A DNA stretch of 64,000 nucleotides, taken from an alpha proteobacterium AAP38. Lineage in GTDB: Bacteria; Pseudomonadota; Alphaproteobacteria; Azospirillales; Azospirillaceae. Position 1 is the first letter of the stretch; the number at the start of each line of letters is the position of its first letter. The position numbers and the translations under genes are program-made. The notes below the pieces were generated by a model. It had not been told where the DNA came from and ran no database searches. It was given only the letters and a program-made list of their open reading frames with translations. Shown here piece by piece: positions 1 to 9,700 of the stretch. The stretch is from the NCBI GenBank assembly GCA_001296005.1, contig LJHR01000038.1, positions 1 to 64,000 of the forward strand, written 5' to 3'.

Positions 1-1
1 C

Positions 2-34
2 GAACGGTTCCAGGCCAAGGATGCCGTGACCTGA
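2..34 (+). CDS. Possible C-terminal tail of a gene entering from the left
   Basis: The first 33 bases read as an open frame ending in TGA (tail residues ERFQAKDAVT). It could be the end of a gene that begins outside the window. Ten codons carry no family information, so the call rests only on the stop position and the lack of any other feature here. Confidence 0.25.
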   Translation, partial: ERFQAKDAVT

Positions 35-146
35 CCGGCCTGCCATAGGCCTCACAACACCCTTCACGTGTACGCACTCATTGCCCGATCCACCCATTAC
101 GGTTATCAGTTATAGCCATAAGGGCTTAACACCGGCGGGGGATGTC

Positions 147-983
147 ATGTCGCGGATCTGGCTGTGGCGGGCGTGTGTGGTGGGCGTGGCATTGGCGCTG
201 CCCGTGGCGGGGGCGATGGCCCAGGTGGATGGCAGCGGGGCTGCCACCGGAGCGGCAGCGATGCCGCAGATTGCCACCATGGCGGGCGGCAGCAATATCT
301 ATGACGCTTCCGTTGCGGCCCTGACCAAACTGGCCATGATCGCGGTGATCCTGGAACAGGCCCTGGCCCTGATCTTCGACTGGAAGCCGTTCCGGGAGAC
401 CTTTGACCGGTCGGCGGTGAAGCCCATCGTCAGCTTCCTGTTCGCCGCCGGCATCGTGCATGAATTCGGCCTGGACGTGGTCGCCACCCTGATCAAGGCC
501 TATGGCGGTGATCAGGACGGCATCGGCATCGTATCAAAGCTGGTAACGGCCCTGGTCCTGGCCGGCGGCAGCGGCGGCATCAACCGCATCCTGCAGCGCA
601 TGGGGGTTCGCAGCAATCTGAACCTGAAGGATGACAACGCGCCACCGCCGACCAATGCCTTTGTCTCGGTGGTGCCCATGCCGAAATCGGCCAATTGCGA
701 CATTGCCTGCGTCACCGTCGTCGGCATCGACAGCACGGGCAGCAGCCATTCATTGGGCACCGTGGCCGGCCCCAGCGTGGGCCGCGACCCCACCGGCTGG
801 CGCGCCTTTTTTCTTCAGGAAAAGGGCCGTTTCCCCACCGATGGCGGCTTTGCCCTGACGCCCGGCCAGTGGTCGATCCGCCTGGACGCCACCGACAGCA
901 GCGGCACCGTCAGCAGCAGCACCATCTGGGGTCCCTATCAACTGGACGCCGGCGCCCAGATCGATCTGACGATCAAGGTGTGA
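147..983 (+). CDS. Exported or membrane protein of unknown function
   Basis: A 278-residue protein. I chose ATG 147 because a GGGGG ribosome-binding stretch lies about 6 bases upstream and the protein then starts with a clear signal sequence (MSRIWLWRA, hydrophobic core, then AMAQ). An upstream in-frame ATG at 81 would put 22 polar residues ahead of the signal. After the signal come two hydrophobic stretches (around LAMIAVILEQALALIF and VKPIVSFLFAAGIV) and a third ending in a glycine-rich loop (LAGGSGGINRIL). This arrangement recalls small holin-like or membrane-anchor regions. The C-terminal half is a Ser/Thr/Gly-rich, probably beta-sandwich domain. I do not recognise the family. It stands alone ahead of the hydrolase gene. 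Confidence 0.7.
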   Translation: MSRIWLWRACVVGVALALPVAGAMAQVDGSGAATGAAAMPQIATMAGGSNIYDASVAALTKLAMIAVILEQALALIFDWKPFRETFDRSAVKPIVSFLFAAGIVHEFGLDVVATLIKAYGGDQDGIGIVSKLVTALVLAGGSGGINRILQRMGVRSNLNLKDDNAPPPTNAFVSVVPMPKSANCDIACVTVVGIDSTGSSHSLGTVAGPSVGRDPTGWRAFFLQEKGRFPTDGGFALTPGQWSIRLDATDSSGTVSSSTIWGPYQLDAGAQIDLTIKV

Positions 984-1072
984 ATCCCGTCCGCCCCCTG
1001 TCCGTTTCCGGCCTTGCACCCACATCATGCCTCATGTCCAATGCCGGAAACAAAAACGGGTGGGGAACAAAA

Positions 1073-2071
1073 ATGAACTCATGCGACTGCAACCGCCGGG
1101 GTTTCTTCGGGCATGCTTTCGGATGCGGTGCCTGGGTTGCCGTGGCGCTGGCCGCTGGCACCACACAGGCACGTCAGGCACAGGCCCGCACCCTGGCCGA
1201 CCCCGTCACCACCACCCCCTTCGCGCGCATTGAGAAGATTGCCGACGGCGTCTGGGCCGTGGTCAGCACGCCGTTCGGGTCCGATGGCGGGCGCGGCGAC
1301 CGCACCACCCTGTCCAATGGCGGCATCATCGCGGGCCGGGATGCCGTGCTGGTGGTGGAGGGGTTCTTCACCCCCGCCGGCGGCCAATGGCTGTCGGATC
1401 AGGCGCTGGCCCTGACGGGTCGCCGCCCCACCCATGTCGTCGCCACCCATTACCATCTGGACCATATCGGCGGTCTGGCGGGGTTCCGGCAGGGGGCCGA
1501 CGGACCGGAACTGCTGATGACGGCGCGCACCGGCGCGCTTTCCGCCGAACGCAACGCCCTGGCCAAACTCACCGACGGCAGCCCCTTCCCCAAGGCCCCG
1601 CCCATCCTTCTGCCCACCTTGATCCTGCCAGAGGGCGAGGCCAAGTTGGACCTGGGCGGGCGCACCGTGCGCCTGATCGCCCGCACCGGCCATACCGACA
1701 GCGACGTGACCGTGGAACTGGATGATCCGCGCGTGATTTTCGGTGGCGACCTGCTGTGGAACGGCATTTTCCCCAATTATGTCGACGCCGATCCGCTGAA
1801 GCTCTCAACCGCCGTCACGGCCCTGCTGTCCGACGGCACCGCCACCATCGTGCCGGGCCACGGCCCCCTGTCCGATGCCGCCGACCTGTCGGGTTACAAG
1901 GGCGTATTGGACGCGGTGGAGGCGGCGGCGCGGCGCGCCCATACCGCCGGCATGGCCATGGAGGATGCCGCCAGGGCATTCACCCTGCCGGCCAGCCTGG
2001 GCGCCTGGACCTTGTTCAATCCCGGCTTTTACACCAATGCCTTCAAGGCCTGGTACCGCGTGTTGGGGTAA
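1073..2071 (+). CDS. Tat-exported metallo-beta-lactamase-fold hydrolase
   Basis: A 332-residue zinc hydrolase of the metallo-beta-lactamase superfamily. Start ATG 1073 follows a GGGTGGGGA ribosome-binding site by about 7 bases. The N-terminus carries a twin-arginine motif (RRGFF, Arg-8 and Arg-9) followed by a hydrophobic segment and a run of Ala/Thr/Gln residues, so export by the Tat pathway to the periplasm is likely. The metal-binding signature HYHLDHIGG (HxHxDH) is intact, and later histidines occur at TGHTD and PGHGPL, where the family places ligands 4 and 6. The layout resembles the SoxH/quinoprotein-relay-associated hydrolases, but no substrate can be read from the sequence. Upstream in-frame starts (for example 1034) would break the signal peptide layout. 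Confidence 0.88.
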   Translation: MNSCDCNRRGFFGHAFGCGAWVAVALAAGTTQARQAQARTLADPVTTTPFARIEKIADGVWAVVSTPFGSDGGRGDRTTLSNGGIIAGRDAVLVVEGFFTPAGGQWLSDQALALTGRRPTHVVATHYHLDHIGGLAGFRQGADGPELLMTARTGALSAERNALAKLTDGSPFPKAPPILLPTLILPEGEAKLDLGGRTVRLIARTGHTDSDVTVELDDPRVIFGGDLLWNGIFPNYVDADPLKLSTAVTALLSDGTATIVPGHGPLSDAADLSGYKGVLDAVEAAARRAHTAGMAMEDAARAFTLPASLGAWTLFNPGFYTNAFKAWYRVLG

Positions 2072-2131
2072 AGACAGGCGGGCAAAACCGCGCTACACTC
2101 CATCCAAACAAGCGTTTGAATGGGGAGTGCG

Positions 2132-2911
2132 ATGACACAGAGCATGGCGATTGCCGGGGCCGCCGGCGCCGGTGCGGCGGTTAAGGATGAGGCGGCGATC
2201 CGCCGTGATCTGGCGGCGGCCTACCGGCTGACGGCACTTTACGGCTGGGACGATCTGGTCTTCACCCATATCTCCGCCCGCCTGCCCGGCCCCGATCATC
2301 ACTTCCTGATCAACCCCTATGGCATGCTGTTTGAGGAGATCACCGCCTCCTCCCTGGTCCGCATCGACATGCACGGGAACAAGCTGGATGACAGCCCCTA
2401 TCCTGTGAACCCCGCCGGCTTCACCATCCATTCGGCGGTGCATGAGGTGCGGGACGATGCCGGCTGTGTCATGCATCTGCACACGCCCGACGGCACCGCC
2501 GTCGCCACCCTGGCCGAGGGGCTGCTGCCCCTGAACCAGACGGCACAGCTGGTCCTGGCCGACCTTGCCTATCATGATTATGAAGGGGTAGCGCTGGACC
2601 ATGCCGAAAAGCCGCGCTTGCAGGCCGATCTGGGGACCAAATCCACCATGCTGCTGCGCAACCACGGCACCTTGACGGTGGGGGCAACCGTGGCAGAGGC
2701 GTTCACCCGCATGTATTTCCTGGAGCGGGCCTGCACCATGCAGGTGCGCACCCTGTCCATGGCCGGGCGCGTCCTTTACGACACCGACGCCGGCGTGATC
2801 GACAAGAACATGGCGCTGGGCCGCATGGCCGTGGCCCCTGCCGCCAACCACCTGATCTGGCCGGCATTGCTGCGCAAGCTGGACCGGGTGTCTCCGGGGT
2901 ATCGGGATTGA
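2132..2911 (+). CDS. Class II aldolase/adducin family protein
   Basis: A 259-residue member of the class II aldolase/adducin family, which cleaves phosphorylated or free sugar acids and related carbonyl compounds using a divalent metal. Visible family features are the HLHTP metal-ligand pair, the NHGTL motif carrying the third histidine, and the N-terminal block WDDLVFTHISARLP typical of these enzymes. ATG 2132 is preferred over ATG 2120 because the GGGGAG ribosome-binding site lies between them. Many alphaproteobacterial homologues of this length are annotated only as class II aldolase, and the true substrate is unknown. The gene is followed immediately by a palindromic intergenic repeat that probably ends transcription. 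Confidence 0.88.
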   Translation: MTQSMAIAGAAGAGAAVKDEAAIRRDLAAAYRLTALYGWDDLVFTHISARLPGPDHHFLINPYGMLFEEITASSLVRIDMHGNKLDDSPYPVNPAGFTIHSAVHEVRDDAGCVMHLHTPDGTAVATLAEGLLPLNQTAQLVLADLAYHDYEGVALDHAEKPRLQADLGTKSTMLLRNHGTLTVGATVAEAFTRMYFLERACTMQVRTLSMAGRVLYDTDAGVIDKNMALGRMAVAPAANHLIWPALLRKLDRVSPGYRD

Positions 2912-2919
2912 CAGGGGTA

Positions 2920-3057
2920 CCCTCACCCTCCCACCCGCTGACGCGGGCGGGCCCCTCCCTCTCCCGCAAGCGGGCGAGGGGCGAAATTCAAGCCCCTCGC
3001 CCACGAACGTGGGAGAGGGAGGGGCCCAAGCCTGTCAAGGCTTGGGAGGGTGAGGGC
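2920..3057. repeat. Intergenic palindromic repeat, copy 1 (between convergent genes)
   Basis: The outer arms CCCTCACCCTCCC and GGGAGGGTGAGGG are inverted and enclose a second inverted pair (GGGCCCCTCCCTCTCCCGC and its complement) plus a GCGAGGGGC/GCCCCTCGC stem. Near-identical elements occur at 30925, 34366 and 40201. This copy lies between two converging genes and would fold into a long hairpin on either strand, so it can serve as a bidirectional terminator. Confidence 0.9.
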
Positions 3058-3074
3058 AAATCGCTCTGCCACCC

Positions 3075-3755
3075 TCATCCCCCCGCCAGCAAGGCTCGCG
3101 CCTGCCGGTCGCATTGTTTGGCCGCCATCCACCCCGCCGCCATCTTCGGCGCCGTCACGCTGGCCGGCAGCATATGGAACGTCACCGCCGACGCCGCCCC
3201 GTTCAGCTCAAACAGCAAGGTCCCGCCATCGGCGATGGGCAGTTCCGGCAGGGCCAGCCGCCCCTCCCCCGCCGGCCATTCGGCATTGGCGGTCCAGGCG
3301 CGGTCGGCGGGCATCAGGGTCAGGCTGGCAGGTTTGGCCACATCAGCCCGCCACAACACCACCTCCTGTCCCGGCTTCACGCATGCCGCACCCGATACCG
3401 CCGGGTCCACCACCCAGGCCTCGGGCAAAGGTCCCGGCGCACCGGCATCACGCACGGCACCCAGGCTGGTCGTATCAGCCCCGCGTGCCGACAGCAGGCC
3501 CGCCAGTTGCTGCGTCGCTCCCTGTCCGGCACTGGCCGGCGTGCCCTTGAACGGCCCGCGCAATGTCACCTGCGCCCCATCTTCCCCGATCAGGACCACG
3601 CGCGCGCCATCGGCCAGGGTCAGGGGCGCCTTATCGTCGATGGTGGCGCCGGGCGCCAGATCGCTGCCCTTGGCCTCCACCACCACCAGGGGTGCCGCCT
3701 GGACAGGACCGGCCAGCAGCAGGGCAAGCGCCAGAAGCGGGGCAGAACGAACCAT
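3075..3755 (-). CDS. Small periplasmic protein with FecR-like N-terminus, end of the TPS operon
   Basis: A 226-residue protein with a clean signal peptide (MVRSAPLLALALLLAGPVQA) and presumed periplasmic location. The next 60 residues (APGATIDDKAPLTLADGARVV, then a DGAQVTLRGPF block) follow the pattern of FecR-type beta domains: a start-of-strand Gly-Ala, a charged turn, and a strand ending at a Gly-Pro. The rest is unassigned. The gene begins 3 bases after the stop of the CHAT-TPR lipoprotein, so it is the last cistron of the tpsB-tpsA-CHAT operon. A role in assembly or surface retention of the exoprotein is plausible from position only. Confidence 0.7.
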   Translation of the reverse strand: MVRSAPLLALALLLAGPVQAAPLVVVEAKGSDLAPGATIDDKAPLTLADGARVVLIGEDGAQVTLRGPFKGTPASAGQGATQQLAGLLSARGADTTSLGAVRDAGAPGPLPEAWVVDPAVSGAACVKPGQEVVLWRADVAKPASLTLMPADRAWTANAEWPAGEGRLALPELPIADGGTLLFELNGAASAVTFHMLPASVTAPKMAAGWMAAKQCDRQARALLAGG

Positions 3756-3758
3756 GGA

Positions 3759-6737
3759 TCAAACTCCCTTTTCGGATTGTGGGGCGGCACCGACCAGGGT
3801 GAAGGCCGCCCAATTGAAAGGATGCGCCGTCGCGGGATCGGACGCCAGAAGCCTTTGCGCCCGCGCCAGCGCCTGGGCGGTGTCGCCCCCGCCGGCAAAC
3901 AGCCCCGTCATCAGCCGCACTGTCGGCGCCGATGGCACCTGCCAATGGCTGACCAGCAGTGACCGCGCACCCGCAAAGAAGAAGCTCTCCGCCAGACCCG
4001 ACAGCGCCTCACCACCCAGCCGCGCATCCCCGCCCGCAGTGTTGCAGGCCGACAGAACCACCAGCTCGGCATTCAGGCGCAAAAGCGCGATATCGGACGC
4101 GGTCAGCAAGCCGTCATCGGCGGCGCTGGCCGGCATCGCGTCGGGCGGGGACAGCGCCAAGCCTGGCTGCGCCTGACAGCGCAACTCACCCGGCAGCAAC
4201 CCATGCGTGGCGAAATAGACGATGCGGTACTGCTCCAGCCCCGCCCCGCGCACCGCCGCCTTGGTCACCGCCGACCCCGTGATCAGGTCACCCGACGCCG
4301 CACCCAGCCGCCCGCCAATGGCGCGGATTTCATCCGCCGTTTCCGGTAACGGGGCGAGTGCGCGCAGCAAACCGGGGTCCAGCGGCGCATCGGTGCGGCA
4401 TTCCTCACCCAGCGCCTTCAACCCGCCCGCTTGGCCGCCCTGGAACGACGGGGCAGCAAAGCCGATAAAGGGTTTCGCCGCCGCCGGTCGCATCTGTGCG
4501 GCGTTCAGCGCCAGGAAGGACGGCACCGACGGTACCACCGACAGGGCCATGTCCCGCACCATCCAGGCCGCGCGGGCATAATCGCGACCTAAAGGCTTTT
4601 CCCGCACCAGCAGCGCCGGCGGCAGGCTGGACAGGGCGGCAGAGGGCACCAGCACCAGATGCCTCACCCCCGACAGCACCTCTCCCGCCCCGCCGAACAG
4701 CCGGACATAGAGATCATGCGACAGATCCAGGTCAAACGGCGGCAGCACGCCCGCGCGCGGCGTGATGGACCGGCGCAGTTCCCCCACCTTCTCCTGCAAA
4801 TCGTTACGGTTGACCGTAACTGGATACGCCAGGATGCCGGATTTTGTCAGAATGAACCCATAGGACCCGCTGGCCGCAAACGCAAACTGCACCAGCGCCT
4901 GCCCCTCCCCCAACCGGGCCGACAGGGCGGCGGCGGTCACGGGTGCCGGCTTGGTCAGCCTTGCATAGTCCGGAAAGGCGGCCTGCAACTGCCGCTCCAG
5001 TCCCTGGGCGTCCGCCGTCGATGCCTGCAACTGCTTCAACAGCTCTGCCTCGCGCGCCTTGTCGCGCTGCGCATCCGGCTTCGCGGTTTCCGCCGCCGCC
5101 TCGATCCGCAACCGGTCGCGGCTGCGTACAGCGTCCTGCTGCCGGCGGATCAGGTCGGCAACGGCGGGGTCGCTGCTGGCGAAGCGGGCGGCAGCGCGCG
5201 TGATGGTCTGGCCCACCACGCCCTCGCGCACCATCTGCAGGGCCGCGAACATTTCCGCATGCAGGGCCGCGCGCTGGCCTGCATCCGCCTGCCCCTGCCG
5301 GTACAGCACATCCAGGAATGGGGCCAGACGGTCCAACGGCAATTGCCCGCGTTCGGTATCCAATGCCGCCAGCATGGACAGCGCCTCGCGGTAAATGGCC
5401 AGGGCTTCGGCATCCATGCCGGCCTGGGCATAGACGCGGCCCAGTTCCAGCATGCTGGACGCCACCGGCCATCCCGCCCCGAACAGCTGCTTGTTCGACC
5501 CCACGGCCTTGGACATCAGGGCCGCACCACCCGCCTCATCGCCCTTGCCGGCCCGCGCCAGTCCCTGGATGCCCAGGATGCGCGCATGCCACCAGGGCGG
5601 CAGGCCGCGCGTACGGCTGAACAGGTTGGCCGCCTCGATGGTCGCCGCCTCCGCCAAGCCATATTGCTCCAGCCGCAGAGAGACCGTGGCCTCCAGCAGC
5701 AGCGAATGGATCAGGTCGCCACGCGCCGCCGCCAGACTGCCCAGGACGGCGCGATTGGCCCCGCCGCCCGCCTGTTCCTCCAAATCATCGACGATGGCGC
5801 GGCGGATGGCGCTGCTGTCCCGGCCCAGCGACAAGGCGCGCCGCGCATCACCGCTATTGGCGGCATGAAACGCCATGTAACTGCCCAGCCGCGCCCGCGC
5901 CGCCTTGTCGAAACTCTTCTGCAACAGCGCATCGGCGCGGCGGAACAGGGCATCCGCCTCCGGTCCCCGACCCTGGTTCGACACTTCCAGGGCCAGCGCC
6001 ATCAGCGTGTCACCCGCCCCCGGACTGTCGGCGCCCAAGGCCTTGGCCTGGATATCCAGCGCCCGGCGATAGGCGGCCTCCGCCCCTGCATAATCCTCCA
6101 CGGAATTGGACAGGCGCCCCACCTCAGCCAATCGCTCAAAATTGTTCAGGTCGCCACGCCCGAAGCGCAGCGCCTCATCCCCCAGTGCGGCGCGCAATAG
6201 GGCCACCACATCAGCCCCGCCCGTGACCGGTCGTGCGTCCAAAAGCCTGGGTGCGGCCATCAGCAAGTCGACAACGGCGGGAATGCCGTCCGCCTGCACC
6301 ATCCGCCGCCCATCGACCTGCGTCACCCCGACATAGGGCCAGCCACCCTCGCGCAGCTGGCACTGGGCCAGCAGCCCCGCGCCAGCCGGCAGGGGCTGTG
6401 CGCCCTGGCAGATGGCCTTCTGTGCCAGGTTGCCGGCCCAGGCGGTGCGGTTCGCCTCCACCGCCAATTGCCGGGCCTTGGCCTCGGCCCCTTCGGGCAG
6501 CGGATCATACAGGTCGGTGACGGCGATGGACCCGCTGGCCTGTTCCCAATCCCCGCAATAAAGCGCAAAAGCCTTGCCCTCGGCGGCTTCCATGGGGATG
6601 GCACGGCATTCCTCGCCAATGGCATTGCGGCCCAGCGGGATTGGCCCCTCAGGCCCCTTGGTGGCGGCCACCGGCCCTTTGCCCGCACAGGCGGACAGCA
6701 ACAGCAGGGACAGGATCGCAAGCGGCAGCCGGCCCAT
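3759..6737 (-). CDS. CHAT-domain TPR lipoprotein
   Basis: A 992-residue protein. A lipoprotein signal is visible (hydrophobic stretch then LLSAC, with Cys about position 17), so it should be membrane anchored and face the periplasm. The middle part (about residues 180-480) contains helical TPR-like units such as DYAGAEAAYRRALDIQ and DAEALAIYREAL. The C-terminal third is a CHAT domain, a caspase-like cysteine protease fold, with the expected histidine in FATHG (about His-845) and cysteine in LSACNT (about Cys-898), so the active pair appears intact. ATG 6737 shares its A with the TGA of the upstream tpsA, implying translational coupling; two GTG codons just upstream are alternative starts. Being co-translated with a two-partner secreted exoprotein suggests processing or surveillance of that protein, which is inference. 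Confidence 0.88.
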   Translation of the reverse strand: MGRLPLAILSLLLLSACAGKGPVAATKGPEGPIPLGRNAIGEECRAIPMEAAEGKAFALYCGDWEQASGSIAVTDLYDPLPEGAEAKARQLAVEANRTAWAGNLAQKAICQGAQPLPAGAGLLAQCQLREGGWPYVGVTQVDGRRMVQADGIPAVVDLLMAAPRLLDARPVTGGADVVALLRAALGDEALRFGRGDLNNFERLAEVGRLSNSVEDYAGAEAAYRRALDIQAKALGADSPGAGDTLMALALEVSNQGRGPEADALFRRADALLQKSFDKAARARLGSYMAFHAANSGDARRALSLGRDSSAIRRAIVDDLEEQAGGGANRAVLGSLAAARGDLIHSLLLEATVSLRLEQYGLAEAATIEAANLFSRTRGLPPWWHARILGIQGLARAGKGDEAGGAALMSKAVGSNKQLFGAGWPVASSMLELGRVYAQAGMDAEALAIYREALSMLAALDTERGQLPLDRLAPFLDVLYRQGQADAGQRAALHAEMFAALQMVREGVVGQTITRAAARFASSDPAVADLIRRQQDAVRSRDRLRIEAAAETAKPDAQRDKAREAELLKQLQASTADAQGLERQLQAAFPDYARLTKPAPVTAAALSARLGEGQALVQFAFAASGSYGFILTKSGILAYPVTVNRNDLQEKVGELRRSITPRAGVLPPFDLDLSHDLYVRLFGGAGEVLSGVRHLVLVPSAALSSLPPALLVREKPLGRDYARAAWMVRDMALSVVPSVPSFLALNAAQMRPAAAKPFIGFAAPSFQGGQAGGLKALGEECRTDAPLDPGLLRALAPLPETADEIRAIGGRLGAASGDLITGSAVTKAAVRGAGLEQYRIVYFATHGLLPGELRCQAQPGLALSPPDAMPASAADDGLLTASDIALLRLNAELVVLSACNTAGGDARLGGEALSGLAESFFFAGARSLLVSHWQVPSAPTVRLMTGLFAGGGDTAQALARAQRLLASDPATAHPFNWAAFTLVGAAPQSEKGV

Positions 6738-9700
6738 CACCACACCCGTCCCAGATTGGGGAATTGCTGTTCCAGGCCCGGCGTGCCGTCCGGCGTCTCA
6801 CCAGGCAGGCGGCGCTGCTGCGACAGAAGGCCAGGGATCATCTCCTCCGCCGCGCTGTCATCATCCGCCGCCGACCCGCTGGCCGACTGCACGCTTTGGT
6901 TCACCGCCGCCAACGCCGCGGACCCGCCATCGCCCGCCGGTGCCGGGCTGGCAGCCACCGGGGCCGGTGGCGGCGTCACAACCGGGCTTGCCACCGCCAC
7001 CGGTGCCGCGACAACGGTCACCACGGGCGCGGTCACGGGCTTGGTAATGGTCGTCACGGGCGCCGTCTCAGCCACTACAGGCGGCAGAATACCGCCACCG
7101 GTCACGGTTAGCAGGCCGTCAACGTAAGTAATCTGGTAATTGCCATTGCTGATGCCGTCGGCATTGATGGCATAGTTCCCGGCGGGCGACGCCGTATCGG
7201 CCAGCGTCTGGAACCGCAGCCCCGTCAGCACCGCCGCCCCATCGCCATTCACCAGACCCTGGAAGCGCGCAGTAAAGACCGGGTTCGCCGCCCCCGCCTG
7301 CCGGGTGGCATTATCGACCAGCACCGACAGCGGCGCGGGCGTAATGACGAAATCGGCACCCGTATAGCTGACCCGGTAATTGCCATTGGCCGACAGGCTG
7401 CCCTGTGTAATGGCATAGCGTCCGGCATTGCTGCCAGCAGCCCGCACCAACCCGCCGGTCAGCACGCCCGTGGCACTGTCATCCCGCTTCAATCCCGATA
7501 CCGTAAAGGTCAGGGCCGGATCGGCGGCACCATAGATCCGGGACACGGCATTGGCCGTGACCGACAGTAGGGCCGGGTTGATCACCATCTGCGCACCTGT
7601 GAAGGACAGGGTGTAATTGCGCGAGGTCAGGGCCAGGCTGTCCTGGTTGATGGCATAGGTGCCGACATCCTCTCCCGCCGCCCGGCCCAGGCTGCCCGAT
7701 AGCACCGCCCCCGCACTGTCCCCGCGCTTCAGGCCGGAAACGGCATAGGTCAGCGCCGGGTCACCGTCGCCATAGGTGCGCGTCACCATGGCCGCCGCCA
7801 CCGACAGGTTAGCCGGGCTGATGGTCAGGGTGCCGGGGGTGAAACTGACGGTATAGTTGGGGCTGATGCTGGTCAGGCTGCCCTGGTTGATGGCGTAGAT
7901 GCCGGCATCCTCTCCGCCTGCCCGGCTCAAGGCACCGGACAGTACCTTGTCCAAACTGTCCTTGCCGCGCAGGCCTGTGGCCGTATAGGTCAGGGCCGGA
8001 TCGGCATCGCCATAGATCTTGGACAGGTTGGCCGCCATCACGGCCAGGGTCAGGTTGGCGGGCCGGATGGCAAAATCCGCGCCGGTAAAGCTCAGCTTGT
8101 AATTGGCATTGGCCGTCAGGCTGCCTTGGGCGATGGCATAGGTGCCGACATCCTCGCCGCCCGCGCGGCTCAACGCACCCGACAGGGCCGATGCCGCGCT
8201 GTCGCCACGCTTCAGGCCGTTGACGGTAAAGGTCAGTTCCGGATCCTCATCCATATAGATCCGGCTGACGGCATTGGCCGTCACCGACAAGGCCGCGGGC
8301 GTGATGGTCAGGGTCCCGGCATTGAAACTCAGCGTATAATTGGCGCCTGCCAACAGACTGCCCTGTTCCACCGCATAGGTGCCGGCATTCTCCCCCGCCG
8401 CGCGTTTGATCTCCCCGGTCAGGCTGTCGCCCGCCACCAGGCCTGCGGCTGTGAAACCCAGGACCGGATCGGCATCGCCATAGATCTTGGTCCCCGACCC
8501 CGCCGTCACCGTCAGGGCGGCGGGCGTGATGGTCAGGGTGCCGCCATTGAAGGTCAGCGTATAGTTCGCCCCCGCCGACAGGCTGCCCTGGCTGATCGCA
8601 TAGGTGCCGACATCCCGGCCCGCCGCCCGCGCCAGGGCACCCGACACACTGTCCCCTGCCACCAGACCGGACACGCTGTAGGTCAGGGCCGGATCATCCC
8701 TGCCATAGATCTTGGTTGCCGATGCCGCCGTCACCGTCAGGGCGGCAGGCGTGATGGTCAGCGTCCCGCCGTTGAAGGTCAGGGTATAGTTCGCACCCGC
8801 CGACAGGCTGCCCTGGCTGATGGCATAGGTGCCGGCATTCCGCCCCGCCGCCCGCGTCAGGGCGCCCGACACACTGTCCCCCGCCACCAGACCGGACACG
8901 CTGTAGGTCAGGGCCGGGTCATCACTGCCATAGACCTTGGTTGCCGATGCCGCCGTCACCGTCAGGGCGGCAGGCGTGATGGTCAGCATCCCGCCATTGA
9001 AGGTCAGGGTATAGTTCGGCCCCGCCGACAGGCTGCCCTGGCCGATGGCATAGGTGCCGGCATTCCGCCCCTCCGCCCGTGTCAACCCACCCGTCAAACC
9101 ATCGCCATTGACCAGACCGGTCACGCTATAGGTCAAGGTTGGATCATCCGCACCATAGACCCGCGTCAGGCTGTTCGCTGTCACGGTCAGGGCGGCGGGA
9201 TTGATGGTCAGGGTGCCTGTCGCCCCCTGCCCGCCTTCCATCACATAATTGCCGGCATCGGCACCGGTCAGGCCGTTGATGCGCTGCGTATAGGTCCCCG
9301 CCCCCAGTTTCGGCCCCGGCGTCACGGCGCCGCCGGCCCCTTCCACGCTGACATCGGCCTTCACATCATCGCCGGCCAGCAGACCGGTCAGGGTGACCGC
9401 ACCCGTGGCTGCATTCTGGCCATAGGTGGCGGTGACCGATGCCACGCTGGCCGTCAGGGCCTTGGCCGCAATGGTCAGCACCCCATTGCTGTTGCCCGAC
9501 CCGGCAAGCACATAGTTCGATGCCGACCCGCCACCCAGCGCCGTCAGGGTCAGGTCATAGGCCCCGACCTTCAACCGGTCCGACAGGGTGCCGGACACCA
9601 GCGTCAAGGCACCGCTGACATCATCCCCCGACAGAACGCCCGTCAGGCTGGGCGTGCCCAGCACGGCCAGGGTGCCATAAGTGCTGGCAACATTGGCGAT

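Noticed and set aside
2908-4176. Long plus-strand open frame opposite the CHAT-TPR and FecR-like genes
   Set aside because: It starts in the palindromic repeat and lies antisense to minus-strand genes with clear domains; its translation is low-complexity Pro/Arg/Ser typical of a GC-rich shadow.
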